A stretch of DNA of 14,769 nucleotides from Betaproteobacteria bacterium (GTDB taxonomy: Bacteria > Pseudomonadota > Gammaproteobacteria > Burkholderiales > Thiobacillaceae). The stretch lies in assembly GCA_020049245.1 (NCBI GenBank), contig JAIFLB010000066.1, positions 1 through 14,769 on the forward strand, in the 5' to 3' direction. Shown piece after piece: positions 13,276 through 14,769 of the stretch; position 1 is the first letter of the stretch; the number at the start of each line of letters is the position of its first letter. The translations under genes and the position numbers were made by a program. Under the pieces are notes generated by a model that ran no database searches, was not told the origin of the DNA, and saw nothing but the letters and a program-made list of their open reading frames with translations.

Positions 13276-14769
13276 TTAAGAATGTGACTCGGACGCTGCA
13301 TAACCGGGAATCACAGTTTCGTCGACAACGTCGATTTGTTCCGGCTTGAGATACGCCTTGGCATAGTCGAGATAGACCTTTTCCCGCACAAAGACATCGA
13401 ACAGATCGGGGTCGATGTGATTATCCAGCTTCATGCGGCCAAGAATAGCCAGAGAACGCGACAAAGACATCCCCGGTTTGTAAGGACGGTCACTGGCGGT
13501 GAGCGCTTCAAAAATATCGGCAATGCCCATGATGCGAGCCTGAATCGACATCTGGTCGCGCGTCAATCCTTTCGGATACCCCTTGCCGTCCATGCGTTCA
13601 TGGTGCCCGCCAGCATACTCCGGCACGTTGCGTAAATGGCTCGGCCAAGGCAAGGCTTCCAGCATGTGGATGGTGGAAACAATGTGATAGTTGATGATGT
13701 CGCGTTCTTCCGCTGACAGGGTGCCTTTGGCAATGCACAACTTGTCGATTTCTTCCTCGCTCAGGAGTGGCTGCATTTCCCCGGCGGCATTGCGCCACTG
13801 ATATTTTTTGCCAATCTGGCGAACTTGCGCCTGCATCTCGGGCGACATGAACTCACCGCCAATATTGGCCCTTCGCAGGAAATCCCGCGCCTGATCAAGT
13901 TCTTCGCAATCGCTTTCATATTCGGCTTGCAACGCCACGGTGTTGAACTCAGGCGCGGAAACTTGCGCTTCCAGCATCCGGATGCGTGCATCGCGCTTCA
14001 GCACTTCGAAACGGATGTCAACGGAATGAATCCGGTCAAATATGGTTTCCAACTTGGTCGATTTATCGACGATATGCACCGGCGTCGTGATCTTGCCGCA
14101 ATCGTGCATCAAGGCGGCAATTTCCAGTTCGCGTCGATCTTTCGCGGACAGGCGAAACTCCCTCAGTGGCCCCTGCTCGGTTCGACTCACCGCATCCGCC
14201 AGCAACATGGTAATAACCGGCACGCGCTGGCAGTGACCATGGGTGTAAGGTGATTTTTCATCCAGCGCATTCGAAATCAGCGTGATAAAGGCGACAAACA
14301 ACGTTTCCAGGCGATCGATCAACTGCCGGTTGGTCATTACCACCGCCGCCTGCGAGGCGAGTGACTCGACCAGATATTGATCATCCAGGTCAAAGGGAAT
14401 GATCTTGCCGCTCACTTCATCCTGGGCATTGATCAACTGCAATACCCCGATCACGTTCGCCTCATGGTCCTTCATCGGCACGGTGAGGAAAGAGCGGGAC
14501 TGGTAACCATTGAGTGCATCGAAGCGCCGAGTGCCGGAAAAATCAAATTCCGAGGCATCGTAGACATCGGCGATATTGATGGTTTTGCCAGCAATGGCGG
14601 CCGACGCAGAAACCGTCGCCAGATTCGGACTGCCATCCGGCAGGTACATCGGAATGGGCTCATGCGCCAGGACACCACCGCCGCTACCGAGATGGATTCC
14701 CAAGGTATTGTTGCGGATGATGGCAAACTCAAGTTGCTGCTGGTGAATCAGATAAATCGTCCCGCCATC
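13276..14769 (-). CDS. GAF + HD-GYP domain protein, probable c-di-GMP phosphodiesterase (5' end beyond window)
   Basis: The frame is open to the right edge (497 residues inside the window). Codons upstream of the TTG at 14703 are GAF-like (IYLIHQQQLEFAIIRNNTLGI), so the true start lies outside. The GAF domain covers about residues 1-155 (SFLTVPMKDHEANVIGVLQLINA). The HD-GYP domain follows: HGHCQRVP, metal motif HDCGK (222-226), HHERMDGKGYPKGL (389-402), IMGIADIFEALTASDRPYKPG and HIDPDLFDVF. About 100 residues of mostly helical sequence are inserted between HDCGK and HHE, as in a known HD-GYP subfamily. Such proteins hydrolyse c-di-GMP to GMP; the substrate is inferred. It is upstream of, and on the same strand as, the cyclase, suggesting linked control of two nucleotide messengers. 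Confidence 0.92.
   Translation of the reverse strand, partial: DGGTIYLIHQQQLEFAIIRNNTLGIHLGSGGGVLAHEPIPMYLPDGSPNLATVSASAAIAGKTINIADVYDASEFDFSGTRRFDALNGYQSRSFLTVPMKDHEANVIGVLQLINAQDEVSGKIIPFDLDDQYLVESLASQAAVVMTNRQLIDRLETLFVAFITLISNALDEKSPYTHGHCQRVPVITMLLADAVSRTEQGPLREFRLSAKDRRELEIAALMHDCGKITTPVHIVDKSTKLETIFDRIHSVDIRFEVLKRDARIRMLEAQVSAPEFNTVALQAEYESDCEELDQARDFLRRANIGGEFMSPEMQAQVRQIGKKYQWRNAAGEMQPLLSEEEIDKLCIAKGTLSAEERDIINYHIVSTIHMLEALPWPSHLRNVPEYAGGHHERMDGKGYPKGLTRDQMSIQARIMGIADIFEALTASDRPYKPGMSLSRSLAILGRMKLDNHIDPDLFDVFVREKVYLDYAKAYLKPEQIDVVDETVIPGYAASESHS

Overview
The window looks like chromosomal DNA of a sulfur-oxidising betaproteobacterium. The housekeeping layout (bamE divergent from fur, nadK-recN divergent from hrcA-hemH) and the protein sequences are typical of that class. 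The fccAB pair (flavocytochrome c sulfide dehydrogenase) points to sulfide oxidation. The taxonomy is an inference from gene content and recalled family sequences. I see no tRNA, rRNA, CRISPR array, insertion sequence or phage gene.

Region 1-3185 (minus strand) reads bamE > dapB > PstS-like periplasmic protein > outer-membrane barrel > membrane sensor, which runs off the left edge. Every junction overlaps: ATGA, GTGA, a longer overlap, then TGATG. This suggests one translationally coupled unit that joins two housekeeping genes to a three-gene envelope/sensing module. Region 3186-3266 is a divergent promoter built on a 17-bp palindrome, and fur runs to the right of it. Region 3711-6255 (minus strand) is nadK > recN. 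Region 6294-8318 (plus strand) is hrcA > hemH. Region 8319-8517 is a regulatory spacer with an FNR-type box. It is followed by fccA > fccB (8518-10127), closed by a strong intrinsic terminator. Region 10218-14769 (minus strand) is a second-messenger cluster: GAF/HD-GYP protein (cut by the right edge) > CHASE2 class III nucleotidyl cyclase > metallo-beta-lactamase-fold cyclic-nucleotide phosphodiesterase. Cyclase and phosphodiesterase are 11 bp apart, so one transcript probably encodes a cyclic-nucleotide maker and breaker.

The most striking observation is that three neighbouring plus-strand genes each appear to lack a short internal segment. hrcA has lost about 53 nt inside its DNA-binding domain, with a frameshift: its first 11 codons are in one frame and the rest in another. 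hemH lacks about 23 codons, including the conserved FQSRFG...W...PYT stretch. fccB lacks about 18 codons, including the SPG segment of its FAD domain. The surrounding minus-strand genes that can be compared with known families (dapB, bamE, recN, nadK, cyclase, phosphodiesterase, HD-GYP) look full length. These could be real decay, strain variation or assembly error; the reads would decide.
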